Origin: Gammaproteobacteria bacterium
GTDB taxonomy: Bacteria; Pseudomonadota; Gammaproteobacteria; Pseudomonadales; Pseudohongiellaceae
Assembly: GCA_009844085.1 (NCBI GenBank)
Contig: VYCF01000071.1
Span: 62,001-126,000, forward strand
DNA: 64,000 bases
Direction of reading: 5' to 3'
In this document: positions 16,519-26,409 of the stretch, piece after piece
How the letters are laid out: each line of letters begins with the position of its first letter
How positions within the stretch are numbered: position 1 is the stretch's first letter
Notes under the pieces: model-generated
The model's input: the letters and a program-made list of their open reading frames with translations, nothing else
Databases searched by the model: none
Told to the model about the DNA's origin: nothing
Translations under genes and position numbers: made by a program

Positions 16519-17883
16519 ATGGATCCAGCCACCGCGGTCAACACCAGCGCCGCCGTTTCCCTGCTCGGGTTCGGCGTGCTCATCTTTCTGCTGCTGTTCC
16601 TGATCGCGAAGTGGAAATGGCACGTGTTCTTCGCCCTGCTGATTCCGATCATGCTGTTCGGGATATTGCCCGGCATCCAGCAGAACAATTTCATCGATGC
16701 TTTCGAGAGCGGCTTCGGAACCACGCTGGGGTCGATCGGCGTCGTCATCGTGCTCGGCTCGATCATCGCCGAAGCGCTCAAGCATACCGGCGGCATCCAG
16801 GTCATCACCCGTTCGATGGTGAACCTGGTGGGCTCGGCGCGCATGCCGCTGGCGCTGACCCTGACCGGCTTCATTATCGGCATCGCGATCTTCTCGGACG
16901 TTGCCTACGTCATCCTGAATCCATTGGTGCATTCCGCCGCCCGCACCATGAACGTCGGCATCGCCGCCATGTCCACGGGGCTCGTCGGCGCGCTGCAATT
17001 GACCCATGCCATCGTGCCGCCGACGCCCGGCCCGCTCGCGGCCGCCGCGCTGCTCGGCGCCGATATCGGCAAGACCATCATCTATGGCGGAATCGCCTGC
17101 CTGTTCGGCTCGCTGGCATGCTGGGCATGGGGCAAGTTCGTCTGCGGACCGCGCGTGAAAACCCCGGCGAGCGACGAGTTCGGCAGCGTCGAAAGCAGTC
17201 TCGACGGCGGCGAGAATCTGCCTTCGACGCTCAGCTCCTATACTCCGATCGTGATCCCCATCCTGCTGATCGCGGCCCAGAGCGTGGTATCGCTGGTATA
17301 CGAGGACGGCCATATCCTGCGCAGCGTCTTTCGCTATCTGGGCTGGCCGGTGGTCGCGCTGTCGATCGGCGTCTGGCTCGCCTATCGCAATATCCGCAGC
17401 ACCGAACAGCGCGAACAATCGCGCGACGCCTGGGTCGAAGCCGCCCTGAAGACTTCGGCGATGATCCTGGTGGTTACCGGACTCGGCGGTTCGCTGAGCG
17501 CCATCCTGCGCGGCACTCCGGCGGTCGACTACATCGCGGCGCTGTTCACCGATTTCGGCCTGCCGGCGATTCTGCTGCCCTTCACCATCGGCATCATCGG
17601 CAACATGATCACCGGTTCGACCACGGTCGGGGTGATCACGGCGGCTTCGCTGAGCGCGCCCATGCTGGGCAATCTCGGCCTGTCGCCGGAGGCGGCGATG
17701 CTCGCCGGCGCCAGTGGCTCGGTCATCATCAAGTATGTCAACAGCAGTTATTTCTGGGTCTGCACTTCGCTGTCACGGCTCAGCGTACCCGACGCCGTAT
17801 TCAGTTACGGCGGGGCGACGCTGATGGGCGGACTGGTTTCTTTCGCGGCTGTATGGGTATTCTGGGTAACGGGCCTCGTCTAG
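16519..17883 (+). CDS. GntP-family permease
   Basis: A 454-residue inner-membrane transporter with about 12-14 hydrophobic segments. Family marks include HTGGIQVI after the fourth segment, the conserved VPPTPGP motif, and the C-terminal GNMITGSTTVGVITAASL. GntP members carry gluconate, glycerate, D-serine or related small organic acids in symport with protons. GAGAGGG precedes the ATG. It sits between the aminotransferase and the aldehyde dehydrogenase in the same operon, so its cargo is probably a hydroxy or amino acid used or made by them. The substrate cannot be read from sequence. Confidence 0.9.
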   Translation: MDPATAVNTSAAVSLLGFGVLIFLLLFLIAKWKWHVFFALLIPIMLFGILPGIQQNNFIDAFESGFGTTLGSIGVVIVLGSIIAEALKHTGGIQVITRSMVNLVGSARMPLALTLTGFIIGIAIFSDVAYVILNPLVHSAARTMNVGIAAMSTGLVGALQLTHAIVPPTPGPLAAAALLGADIGKTIIYGGIACLFGSLACWAWGKFVCGPRVKTPASDEFGSVESSLDGGENLPSTLSSYTPIVIPILLIAAQSVVSLVYEDGHILRSVFRYLGWPVVALSIGVWLAYRNIRSTEQREQSRDAWVEAALKTSAMILVVTGLGGSLSAILRGTPAVDYIAALFTDFGLPAILLPFTIGIIGNMITGSTTVGVITAASLSAPMLGNLGLSPEAAMLAGASGSVIIKYVNSSYFWVCTSLSRLSVPDAVFSYGGATLMGGLVSFAAVWVFWVTGLV

Positions 17884-17920
17884 CCCGGCGGACATCTGAA
17901 ATTTTCCCGGAGGTGTTGTC

Positions 17921-19372
17921 ATGCAATTGCAAGATGAGGGCCTGTTGCAAACCAGGGCGTATTTCGATGGCGGCTGGCACGAAGCCGACGACGGCTCGAC
18001 TACTCCCGTTCTGAATCCGGCGACGGGCGAAACCCTGGCGCAGGTTTCGCGCTGCGGGCAGGTTGAAACCCGCCGCGCCATCGCCGCCGCGCATCGTGCG
18101 TTTCTGGACTGGCGGCAGCGCACCGCGGAAGAGCGGGCGGCGGCCTTGGGCCGGCTGAACGATCTGATAATGGCCAACCTCGAAGACCTGTCCAGGATTC
18201 TGACCATCGAGCAAGGCAAACCACTGGCCGAGGCGCGCAAGGAGGTTGAAATCGGCGCGGGCTACATCAAGTGGTTTGCGGAGGAAGCGCGCCGGGTTTA
18301 CGGCGATACCATTCCGAGCCCCCGCAAGGACCACCGCCTGCTCGCCATCAAGCAGCCGGTCGGCGTGGCCGCGTGCATCACGCCCTGGAACTTTCCCAAC
18401 GCCATGCTCGCGCGCAAGCTCGGTCCGGCGCTGGCCAGCGGCTGCACCGTGGTCTGCAAGCCCGCTAATGCGACTCCACTGTCGGCTCTCGCCCTGGCCG
18501 AACTTTCCGCGCGCGCCGAAATTCCCGCCGGCGTCGTCAACGTGCTGTGCGGGGACACGCAAGCCATCGGCGCCGAAATGACTTCCAATCCCAGGGTGCG
18601 CAAATTGACGTTTACCGGCTCCACCGAGGTAGGAAAACTGCTGCTGGAGCAATGCGCCGCAACGGTCAAGCGTACTTCGATGGAGCTGGGCGGCAATGCG
18701 CCGTTCATCGTCTTCGACGATGCCGATCTCGACGCCGCCGTACAGGGCGCCCTCGCCTGCAAGTACCGCAATGCCGGCCAGACCTGTGTCTGCGCCAACC
18801 GGATTTTCGTGCAGTCCGGGATATACAGGGATTTCGCCGAACGATTCGCCGCGGCTTCGGCGGCACAGCAAATCGGCAACGGGCTCGACGACGACACGGT
18901 CATCGGTCCATTGATCGACCGTCAGGCGGCCGATTCGGTGCTCGAGATGATCGAAGACGCCATGACGCTTGGCGCCGAAGTCGTAACCGGCGGCAAGCGG
19001 GCCGGGAATGGAGAGTGCTTCGTGGAACCGACCGTGCTGACAGCCGTGAAACCGGAAATGCGGGTTTTCAGGGAAGAAATCTTCGGCCCGGTCGCGCCAT
19101 TGTTCGAATTCGATACCGAGGAAGAAGCCATCGCTCTCGCCAACGATACCGATGCGGGTCTTGCGGCCTATTTCTATGCCCGGGATGTCGGCAGAATCTG
19201 GCGCGTGGCGGAAGCCCTGGATTATGGAATCGTCGGCGTCAACGAAGGCATCGTCACCAATCCCATGTCGCCTTTCGGCGGCATGAAGGAATCAGGCTCC
19301 GGCAGGGAGGGATCGAAGTACGGCATGGACGACTACCTGGAGATCAAGTATCTCTGCATGGGCGGCCTGTAG
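17921..19372 (+). CDS. NAD(P)-dependent aldehyde dehydrogenase, succinate-semialdehyde dehydrogenase-like
   Basis: A 483-residue aldehyde dehydrogenase with GGAGG upstream of the ATG. The catalytic base E255 lies in MELGGNAPF and the nucleophile C289 in GQTCVCANR. The cofactor region has TPWNFPNAMLARKLGPAL and FTGSTEVGK, and the length matches GabD. The double cysteine spacing CVC is common in succinate-semialdehyde and related dehydrogenases. It is the last gene of the 9703-19372 operon and converges on the FAD/Fe-S oxidoreductase, with 18 bp between stops. The true substrate may be another short semialdehyde. Confidence 0.88.
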   Translation: MQLQDEGLLQTRAYFDGGWHEADDGSTTPVLNPATGETLAQVSRCGQVETRRAIAAAHRAFLDWRQRTAEERAAALGRLNDLIMANLEDLSRILTIEQGKPLAEARKEVEIGAGYIKWFAEEARRVYGDTIPSPRKDHRLLAIKQPVGVAACITPWNFPNAMLARKLGPALASGCTVVCKPANATPLSALALAELSARAEIPAGVVNVLCGDTQAIGAEMTSNPRVRKLTFTGSTEVGKLLLEQCAATVKRTSMELGGNAPFIVFDDADLDAAVQGALACKYRNAGQTCVCANRIFVQSGIYRDFAERFAAASAAQQIGNGLDDDTVIGPLIDRQAADSVLEMIEDAMTLGAEVVTGGKRAGNGECFVEPTVLTAVKPEMRVFREEIFGPVAPLFEFDTEEEAIALANDTDAGLAAYFYARDVGRIWRVAEALDYGIVGVNEGIVTNPMSPFGGMKESGSGREGSKYGMDDYLEIKYLCMGGL

Positions 19373-19390
19373 GCCGTTTCAGGCGGGGGA

Positions 19391-22282
19391 TCAGGCCAGC
19401 GCCATTTCGAGTACCCTGGCTACGTGCAGGGCCTCGCGGGAAGCGCCGTGTCCGATCTGGCCGCGGCAACTGACGCCGTTGGCGACGATGAGGTTGTCCT
19501 CGTCCGCGGCGCGCACCGCGGGCAGCAGGCTCAATTCCGCCATGTCCATCGAGTAGCGGTAATGTTCGGCCTCGTAGCCGAAGGAGCCGGCCATGCCGCA
19601 ACAGGACGAATCGATCACCTCGATTTCCAGTTCCGGCACCAGCGCCAGCGTCTTGTTCAGCGCGGGCATGACGGCGAAGGATTTCTGGTGACAATGGCCG
19701 TGCACCAGCGCCCGCTTCTGCGCGAGCGGTTTCAGCTTCAAGGCGAGTCGGCCGGCTTCGTGTTCCGCGGCAAAGAATTCTTCGAACAACACGGCGTTGT
19801 CGGCCAGTTTCTCCGCCTCGGGACCCAGCCCCATGACGAGATATTCGTCGCGCAGACTGAGCAGGCAGGATGGCTCCAGGCCGACGATCGGCACGCCGCG
19901 TTCGACAAACGGCCGCAAGGCTTCGAGCATGCGCCGGGCCTCGGCCTTCGCCTCGTCTACCAGGCCGCTGCTGAGAAAGGTGCGGCCGCAACAAAGCGGC
20001 CGGGAATCGCCGGCCGCAGGCGCCGCCACGCGATAACCCGCCGCCTGCAGCACTTTCTGCGCCGCTCTGGCGTTCTCGCTTTCGAAGCAGCTATTAAATG
20101 TGTCGACGAGCAATACGACTTCCCTGCCCTCGCCCGCGGCGTCGGCGGGCTGAAACCGGTCCCGCCGCCAGCGTGGCAGCGGGCGGTTCGCGCTGAGACC
20201 GAACAGCCATTGGGACAGCAGGGCAAGGCCGGTAAGACGGTCGCGCAGATCCAGCAGCGAGCCGAGCGGCCCGAGACGATGAGCATAACGCGGCAGCCAG
20301 GCAAACAGCCGGTCGCGCAGGCCAATCCGTACGCCTGAACCTTGCAAGCGCCGATGCTGATGCAGGAACTCGATCTTCATCCGCGCCATGTCGACCCCGG
20401 TGGGACATTCGCGCCGGCAGGCCTTGCAACCCACGCACAAGGCCATGGTTTCGTACAACTCCTTCGACTGAAGCGCTTCGGCGCCCGCGGCCCCGCTCAA
20501 GGCCAGCCGCAGACTGTTGGCGCGGCCCCGGGTGAGATGGACTTCCTCGCCCGTAACGCGGAAGGAAGGACACATGACGCCGCCTTGCGCCTTGCGGCAG
20601 GCGCCATTGTTGTTGCACATCTCCAGGGCGCGGTCGTAGCCCTGCCATGCGGACCAGTCGAGCGCGGTTTCGACCGGCTCGCATTGGTAGCCGGAGGGAT
20701 AGCGCATGATCGCGCGGTCGTCGAAGCGATGCGGATTGACGATCTTGCCGGGGTTGAAGACATTGTCCGGGTCGAACCAGCGTTTCACCTGTTCGAAGTT
20801 CTCGACCATGCGGCGGCCGAACATGGGCTCGTGAAACTCCGAGCGCGAGATGCCGTCGCCATGTTCGCCGGAATGGGAGCCCTTGTACTCACGCACCATT
20901 TCCAGCGCTTCTTCGGCGATGGAACGCATCGCCTTCGCTCCTCCCGCCTGTTTCATGTCGAGCACGGGACGTACATGCAGGCACCCGACCGAGGCGTGGG
21001 CGTAGAAGGTTCCCGTCGTGCCATGTCGCGCGAACACTTCGCTCAGGCGCGCGGTGTACTCCGCCAGGTCCTCCAGCGCCACGGCGCAGTCTTCGATGAA
21101 GGAAACCGGTTTGGCGTCGCCTTTCATCGACATCATGATGTTCAGGCCCGAAGCCCTAACTTCCCAGACCGCCTGCTGGAACGAAGGATCGACCGCTTCG
21201 ACCACGGACGACGGTTGTCGCTGATTTTCAGATAGCGATTCCACTAATTCCACGAGTTGCCGCAACGAGGCCAATTGCTCGCCGTGATCGTCGCCGGCGA
21301 ATTCGACCAGTAACAGGGCGTCGGGTTCGCCTTTCACGAATCGGGCGACGGTCGGTGCGAACAGCGGGATTTCCCGGGCCAGTTCGATCATGGTGCGGTC
21401 CATCAATTCGACGGCGGCGGGATTGAGTTTGACGATATGGCGCACACTGTCCATGGCGTCGTAGAAGCGGGCGAAATGGCAGATTCCGAGCACCTTGTGC
21501 GGGGGAATCGGCTGCAGGTCGAGATGTATGCGCCGGAAGAATCCCAGGGTGCCTTCCGAACCTACGAGCAGCCGCGCCAGGTTGGGCCGGTCCAGGGTCA
21601 GTTCGTCAATGTTGTAGCCGCCGACGCGGCGCAGCAATTTGGGAAAGCGGCGCCGGATTTCATCGGCCTCACTGTCGCCGAGGTCAAGCAGGTTTTCCAC
21701 GAGTTCAGACGGCATGTCGCCGTTGCCCGAATCACCAAGGCCGGAAACAGCGCGGAAATGGGCCTTGACGCCGCCCGCGAGCAAAGCTTCGATCGAACGC
21801 ACGTTATGCACCATGTTGCCATAGCGGATTGAACGCGCGCCGCAACTGTTGTTGCCGGTCATGCCGCCGATGGTGGCGCGATTGGCGGTGGACACGTCGA
21901 CCGGATAGAACAATCCATGGGGTTTGAGATAACGATTGAGTTGTTCGAGCACGATGCCGGGCTGCACGCAGACCGTGCGCGCCCCGGCGTCGAAATCGAC
22001 GACATTGTTCAGATGGCGGGTGCAGTCGAGGATCAGCGCTTCGCCGATGGCCTGGCCGTTCTGGGACGTGCCGGCGCCCCGCGGCAACACGGGTACGCCT
22101 TCTTCCTCGGCGATGGCGAGCGCAGCCGCGGCGTCTTCCTCGTCGGCGGGCACGGTTACGCCGACGGGCATGATCTGGTAGATCGAAGCGTCGGTGCTAT
22201 AACGCCCGCGATTGAAGGCGTCGAACCAGACCTGCCCCCTGATTTCCCTTTCCAGCCGGCGTTGCAGGTTTCCCGAAGTCAT
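19391..22282 (-). CDS. FAD/Fe-S 2-hydroxyacid dehydrogenase (YdiJ/GlcD-GlpC type)
   Basis: A 963-residue fusion. The N-terminal FAD-binding domain has PRGAGTSQNGQ, GNNSCGARSI and GSEGTLGFF, followed by the C-terminal FAD-oxidase cap with GEHGDGISRSEF. Next come two 4Fe-4S motifs, CNNNGACRKAQGGVMCPSF and CVGCKACRRECPTGVD. The last third carries two CCG repeats (SCFE...CCGRTF and GHCHQKSF...CCGMAGSFG) as in GlpC/HdrB. Members oxidise D-2-hydroxy acids such as D-lactate, glycolate or D-2-hydroxyglutarate and pass electrons to the respiratory chain. It lies 33 bp downstream of ggt on the same strand. The exact hydroxy acid is open. Confidence 0.92.
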   Translation of the reverse strand: MTSGNLQRRLEREIRGQVWFDAFNRGRYSTDASIYQIMPVGVTVPADEEDAAAALAIAEEEGVPVLPRGAGTSQNGQAIGEALILDCTRHLNNVVDFDAGARTVCVQPGIVLEQLNRYLKPHGLFYPVDVSTANRATIGGMTGNNSCGARSIRYGNMVHNVRSIEALLAGGVKAHFRAVSGLGDSGNGDMPSELVENLLDLGDSEADEIRRRFPKLLRRVGGYNIDELTLDRPNLARLLVGSEGTLGFFRRIHLDLQPIPPHKVLGICHFARFYDAMDSVRHIVKLNPAAVELMDRTMIELAREIPLFAPTVARFVKGEPDALLLVEFAGDDHGEQLASLRQLVELVESLSENQRQPSSVVEAVDPSFQQAVWEVRASGLNIMMSMKGDAKPVSFIEDCAVALEDLAEYTARLSEVFARHGTTGTFYAHASVGCLHVRPVLDMKQAGGAKAMRSIAEEALEMVREYKGSHSGEHGDGISRSEFHEPMFGRRMVENFEQVKRWFDPDNVFNPGKIVNPHRFDDRAIMRYPSGYQCEPVETALDWSAWQGYDRALEMCNNNGACRKAQGGVMCPSFRVTGEEVHLTRGRANSLRLALSGAAGAEALQSKELYETMALCVGCKACRRECPTGVDMARMKIEFLHQHRRLQGSGVRIGLRDRLFAWLPRYAHRLGPLGSLLDLRDRLTGLALLSQWLFGLSANRPLPRWRRDRFQPADAAGEGREVVLLVDTFNSCFESENARAAQKVLQAAGYRVAAPAAGDSRPLCCGRTFLSSGLVDEAKAEARRMLEALRPFVERGVPIVGLEPSCLLSLRDEYLVMGLGPEAEKLADNAVLFEEFFAAEHEAGRLALKLKPLAQKRALVHGHCHQKSFAVMPALNKTLALVPELEIEVIDSSCCGMAGSFGYEAEHYRYSMDMAELSLLPAVRAADEDNLIVANGVSCRGQIGHGASREALHVARVLEMALA

Positions 22283-22315
22283 GAGCGAAACCGCGCCGGC
22301 GCCGAAGAGGCCGGA

Positions 22316-24031
22316 TCAATAACCCACCGCGGCGCCATCCCCCCGGCGCGAATCGGAAGCGCCGAGAAAGAGGCCGGCTTCACGGTCATGATAAACCCCC
22401 ATGGCCGCTCCCTGGCTGCCGCGGGACATGAGGCTGTGGCCCATGGCTTCGTATAGCCGGATCGTGTCCGCCGACAGGGCGTTCGGCTCCATGCTCGTGA
22501 CATCGGGCAGCCACTGGTGATGAATGCGCGGCGCTTCGACCGATTCGGCGATGTTGTAGTCGTGATCCACGATATTCAGGATCAATTGCAGGACGGTATT
22601 GATGATGGTCTTCCCACCCGGACTGCCGACCGCGAAAACCGGCTGGCCGTCCTGGGCGACGATGGTCGGCGTCATGCTCGAAAGCGGCCGCTTCCCGGGA
22701 CGGATCAGGTTCGGCGGAGTGCCGATCAGGCCGTTGGCGTCGGTGACGCCGGGAACGGCGTTGAAATCGCCCATTTCATTATTGAGCAGATAACCGCCGC
22801 CATCGACGACGATGGCCGAGCCGTAACCGAATTCCAGCGTATAGGTCAGGCTGACCATGTTGCCGTCCTTGTCGACCACGGAGAAATGCGTGGTCTCCTC
22901 GCTTTCGTATGCCTGGGCGAACAGATCGGGATCGCTGTTCGAGGCGCGCTCAAGATCAATGGTGCCGCGCAGGTCTTCGGCGTATTCCTTCGAAGTGAGC
23001 CGATCCAGCGGCATGCCTTCGTTGAAATCGGGGTCGCCGAGATGCTCCGCGCGGTCGGCGTAGGCCCGGCGCATGGTTTCGGTCAGGACATGCAGATAGG
23101 CGGCCGAGTTATGGCCCATTGCCGCGAGATCGTATCCTTCCAGGACGTTGAGCATTTCCACGAGCACCACCCCGCCCGAACTCGGCGGCGGCATGCTGAC
23201 GATTTCATAACCGCGATAGCTGCCGCGGATGGGTTCGCGCTCGACGGCTTCGTAAAGAGCCAGGTCCTCTTCGGTGATCACGCCGCCGATATCGGCCATG
23301 AACTGCGCGAGCCGCCTGGCGTTCTCGCCCGCGTAGAAGCCGTCCTTGCCATTGTCGCGGATCAGCTCCAGCGTCGCCGCCAGATCCGGCTGCACCCAAA
23401 TTTCGCCGAGTTCGTAGAGCGAGCCATCCGGCTTGAAGAACACCGCCGCGCTCGAAGGATATTGCCTGAAGCGGCCCTGATTGCCCGCGAAACTGCGTTG
23501 CAGCGTGTACGTGATGGGAATGCCTTCTCTTGCGAGCGCCACGGCGGGCGCGACGAGATCGGCCCAGGGCAGGCTGCCGAGTTCCTGATGCGCTTTCCAG
23601 AGTCCGGCTACGGTGCCGGGCACGCCTACTGCGAGCGGTCCGAAATGATTGGAGTTGTTGACGACCCGGCCATCGACGCCGAGATACATCTGTTCGGTCG
23701 CGGCCAGCGGGGCCTTCTCGCGGAAATCGAAGGCCGTGGCGTTGCCGTCGCCGCCGTGATAGACCAGAAAGCCGCCGCCGCCGATATTGCCCGCGCTCGG
23801 CCAGGTGACCGCCAGGGCGAATGCCGTGGCGATGGCCGCGTCAACGGCGTTGCCGCCGTTCCTGAGCGTCTCCACGCCGACTTCGGAAGCCAGGCGGGAC
23901 GCGCTGCTGACCATGCCGTTCTTTGCATAAGTCGGCGTGCGGCCGCCCTCGGCGAAGGCCTGGCTGACGAGGGCCAGCAAAAGGAAAGAAACAATAATCC
24001 GGAAAATTCGATGCTGCATCACGAAGCTCAT
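22316..24031 (-). CDS. ggt: Gamma-glutamyltransferase
   Basis: A 571-residue Ntn hydrolase precursor with a signal peptide (ending AFA-E), so periplasmic. Motifs include GGNAVDAAIA, GNIGGGGFL, MPPPSSGG and the self-cleavage site ETTHFSVVDKDGN, where the first Thr of THFSVVD becomes the nucleophile of the small subunit. The C-terminal SSMTPTI and GSPGGKTII form the gamma-glutamyl pocket. It breaks gamma-glutamyl bonds, for example of glutathione. The 2-hydroxyacid dehydrogenase gene follows 33 bp downstream. A start four codons later is possible. It is divergent from the sterol-methyltransferase-like gene. Confidence 0.93.
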   Translation of the reverse strand: MSFVMQHRIFRIIVSFLLLALVSQAFAEGGRTPTYAKNGMVSSASRLASEVGVETLRNGGNAVDAAIATAFALAVTWPSAGNIGGGGFLVYHGGDGNATAFDFREKAPLAATEQMYLGVDGRVVNNSNHFGPLAVGVPGTVAGLWKAHQELGSLPWADLVAPAVALAREGIPITYTLQRSFAGNQGRFRQYPSSAAVFFKPDGSLYELGEIWVQPDLAATLELIRDNGKDGFYAGENARRLAQFMADIGGVITEEDLALYEAVEREPIRGSYRGYEIVSMPPPSSGGVVLVEMLNVLEGYDLAAMGHNSAAYLHVLTETMRRAYADRAEHLGDPDFNEGMPLDRLTSKEYAEDLRGTIDLERASNSDPDLFAQAYESEETTHFSVVDKDGNMVSLTYTLEFGYGSAIVVDGGGYLLNNEMGDFNAVPGVTDANGLIGTPPNLIRPGKRPLSSMTPTIVAQDGQPVFAVGSPGGKTIINTVLQLILNIVDHDYNIAESVEAPRIHHQWLPDVTSMEPNALSADTIRLYEAMGHSLMSRGSQGAAMGVYHDREAGLFLGASDSRRGDGAAVGY

Positions 24032-24118
24032 TACGATATTACCCGCGGGACAAAACCCGGATTATACTTGCGATCTGCCTGGAATATAAAAAACCGTGGC
24101 CACAACAAGGAGCGCGAC

Positions 24119-25147
24119 GTGCTGAAAAAAATATCCGAACCCTTGTGGAATGCGTACAGGGGCTGGGACGTCCCCAGCCGCGTGAGGCGCCTCGGCGGCT
24201 GGCTGGAAAGAAGGCGGCAAGACGATTCCGGCGGCGGCTACGACCACTCGGAGACAGTCAACGAGTATTACGACCTCTGCAACGAATTCATGCAGTTTGG
24301 ATGGAACGAATCGCTGCACTTCGCGCCGCTGAGACCCGACGAGTCGTTGGCGCAGTCCATCGTCCGCCACCAGCGATTGATGATCGAAAAATTGCAATTA
24401 CGCGAAGACATGCGCGTGATCGACGTCGGCTGCGGCGTGGGCGGTCCGATGCGGAGCGTCGCCCGGGAGACCGGCTGCAAGGTTCTCTGCCTCAACAACA
24501 ACGAACAGCAACTCGAAACGGCGCGGAAAAGAAACAGCGAGCAGGGGCTCGATCATCTGGCGGAATACATGCGCTGCAACTTCATGGATATGAGCGCCAT
24601 CGAAGCCGATTCATTCGATGCGGCTTACGCAATCGAGTCCACCTGCCATGCCCCGGACAAGCAAGGCGCGTTCGAGCAGATATACCGCGTGCTGAAACCC
24701 GGCGCATTGTTCTGGGGCCAGGAGATGTGCATGACCGACAAGTACGATCCCGCAAACGCCCGGGACCGGGAAGTAAAGGATGAACTCATGCTCGGAATCG
24801 CGCTTGACGGCATCGCCACCTATTCAGAAGTGAATCGCATGCTCGAAGCCGCTGGCTTCGATATCGTAGAGGCGGTTGACAGGGGAATTGCGGATGAGTC
24901 CGGCACGCCCTGGTACCGACCCATGGAAGGCCTTGAAGGAACCTTGCAAAGCAGGTTCCGCGGAACGCCCCTCGGCCGCAAGGCGATGATCGCCGGATTG
25001 CGGGTAGGCGAGGCGTGCCGATTCGTTCCCAAGGGATCCACAGCGGTGGTTCAACTGATGAATCGAACCGCCGACGCTTATGTCGCGGGCGGCAAGTCGG
25101 GGATATTTTCTCCGTTATACTGCTTTCTCGTCCGCAAACCGATGTAA
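24119..25147 (+). CDS. Sterol C24-methyltransferase (Erg6/SMT)-like enzyme
   Basis: A 342-residue SAM-dependent methyltransferase. The GTG at 24119 is taken as start because AAGGAG lies six bases upstream; a long open frame upstream is only antisense to ggt. It has the SMT hallmarks: FMQFGWNESLHF (57-68), like the aromatic region I of Erg6, the SAM motif IDVGCGVGGP (101-110), LCLNNNEQQ, and AYAIESTCHAPD (169-180), which is close to the region specific to sterol methyltransferases. After these come IYRVLKPG and a YDPAN motif. Other relatives methylate tocopherol precursors or similar prenyl lipids. A Rieske oxygenase and a P450 fusion follow downstream, supporting an isoprenoid substrate. No squalene cyclase is in the window. 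Confidence 0.85.
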   Translation: MLKKISEPLWNAYRGWDVPSRVRRLGGWLERRRQDDSGGGYDHSETVNEYYDLCNEFMQFGWNESLHFAPLRPDESLAQSIVRHQRLMIEKLQLREDMRVIDVGCGVGGPMRSVARETGCKVLCLNNNEQQLETARKRNSEQGLDHLAEYMRCNFMDMSAIEADSFDAAYAIESTCHAPDKQGAFEQIYRVLKPGALFWGQEMCMTDKYDPANARDREVKDELMLGIALDGIATYSEVNRMLEAAGFDIVEAVDRGIADESGTPWYRPMEGLEGTLQSRFRGTPLGRKAMIAGLRVGEACRFVPKGSTAVVQLMNRTADAYVAGGKSGIFSPLYCFLVRKPM

Positions 25148-25162
25148 CCTGGAATCGCCGCC

Positions 25163-26341
25163 ATGACTGAACTGCCGAAGAAACTGCCACATCAGACCGG
25201 TTCCTTCCCGCTCGCCGCCCTTCTGCTGGTCACTCTTCTGCTGACGCTGGCCGGCTGCGGCGACAGCGGCGCGCCGGCCGAACCGGTCGCGGCCGCGCCG
25301 GAACCCGTAGCCGAAACCGAACAGCAATTGATCGAACGCGCCAGGGGAATACACGACCGGGTCATCACGCTCGATACCCACGTCGATATCGATACTTCGA
25401 ATTTCACCCAGGACAACAATTACACGAGCGATCTCGACACCCGGGTGACCTTGCCTAAGATCGAGGCCGGCGGGCTCGACGTGGTCTGGTTCATCGTCTA
25501 TACCGGCCAGGGCCCGCTCGATGAGGAAGGCTATGCGGCGGCCTACGCCAACGCCATCGACAAGTTCGACGCAATTCATCGGCTAGCAGAGGAAATCGCC
25601 CCTGATCGAATCGGCATCGCGCTGACTTCGGACGATGTCCGCGAGATCGCCGCGAGCGGACGCAAGGTCGCCATGATCGGCATCGAGAACGCATATCCCC
25701 TCGCACTCGATCTGTCCCGAATCGAGGAGTTCCATGACCGCGGCGGGCGCTACATGTCGCTCGCCCACAACGGGCACAACCAGTTGTCAGACTCCCATAC
25801 CGGCGAAGCCGAGGGCGATTTCCTGCACGGGGGACTGAGCGAACTCGGCCGGCAAGCCATAGCCGAAATGAACCGGCTCGGCATCATGGTCGATCTCTCG
25901 CATCCTTCGGCCGAAGCCATCTCGCAGATGCTCGACATCAGCACCGCGCCGGTCATCGCGTCGCATTCCTCGGCCCGGGGGCTGACCGACAACAGCCGCA
26001 ACCTGAGCGACGAGTTGCTGCTCCGGATCCGCGATAACGGCGGCGTGGCGCACGTCACGGCTTTCGGCGCCTACGTCAGCGATACCGAGCCGGCGACAGT
26101 CGCCGACTTGGTTGACCATGTGGACTACATGGTAGACTTGATCGGCATCGAACATGTTGGCATCAGTTCGGATTTCGACGGGGGCGGCGGCATCGAAGGC
26201 TGGAGCGACGCCTCCGAAACCTTCAATGTCACCCTTGAACTCGTCAGGCGCGGCTATAGCGAGGAAGAAATCGAAATGCTGTGGAGCGGCAACCTGTTGC
26301 GCGTACTCGACGAAGTCCAGCGCATCGCCGCCGCGAACTGA
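25163..26341 (+). CDS. Membrane dipeptidase (M19), lipoprotein
   Basis: A 392-residue lipoprotein with a lipobox ending LAGC. It belongs to the renal dipeptidase family of zinc hydrolases that cleave dipeptides, including some with D residues. Metal ligands visible in order are DTHVDID (His and Asp), GIENAYP (bridging Glu), LSHPSA (His), ASHSSARGL (His) and SSDFDGGG (Asp). It starts 15 bp after the methyltransferase stop, so the two are probably co-transcribed, and the Tat-exported aminotransferase follows after 68 bp. Its place in an isoprenoid-like cluster is unexplained; a peptide-conjugated product is one idea. Confidence 0.92.
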   Translation: MTELPKKLPHQTGSFPLAALLLVTLLLTLAGCGDSGAPAEPVAAAPEPVAETEQQLIERARGIHDRVITLDTHVDIDTSNFTQDNNYTSDLDTRVTLPKIEAGGLDVVWFIVYTGQGPLDEEGYAAAYANAIDKFDAIHRLAEEIAPDRIGIALTSDDVREIAASGRKVAMIGIENAYPLALDLSRIEEFHDRGGRYMSLAHNGHNQLSDSHTGEAEGDFLHGGLSELGRQAIAEMNRLGIMVDLSHPSAEAISQMLDISTAPVIASHSSARGLTDNSRNLSDELLLRIRDNGGVAHVTAFGAYVSDTEPATVADLVDHVDYMVDLIGIEHVGISSDFDGGGGIEGWSDASETFNVTLELVRRGYSEEEIEMLWSGNLLRVLDEVQRIAAAN

Positions 26342-26356
26342 AGCCGTATTGCAGTC

Positions 26357-26378
26357 ATTCCGCGCGCAGTCGCGGAAT
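26357..26378. repeat. REP-like hairpin
   Basis: A perfect 8-bp inverted repeat ATTCCGCG / CGCGGAAT with a 6-bp loop lies between the dipeptidase and aminotransferase genes. A related sequence (GTCGCAGAATCTC versus GTCGCGGAATCTC) occurs after katG at 60983-61020, which suggests a dispersed palindromic element. Confidence 0.5.
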
Positions 26379-26409
26379 CTCGGCGGTTCTGCACAACTCG
26401 GAGAGATTC

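Noticed and set aside
22517-25147. A very long plus-strand open frame (876 codons) across the ggt region into the methyltransferase
   Set aside because: The first 1.5 kb is antisense to the well-supported ggt gene, and a strong ribosome site places the methyltransferase start at 24119.
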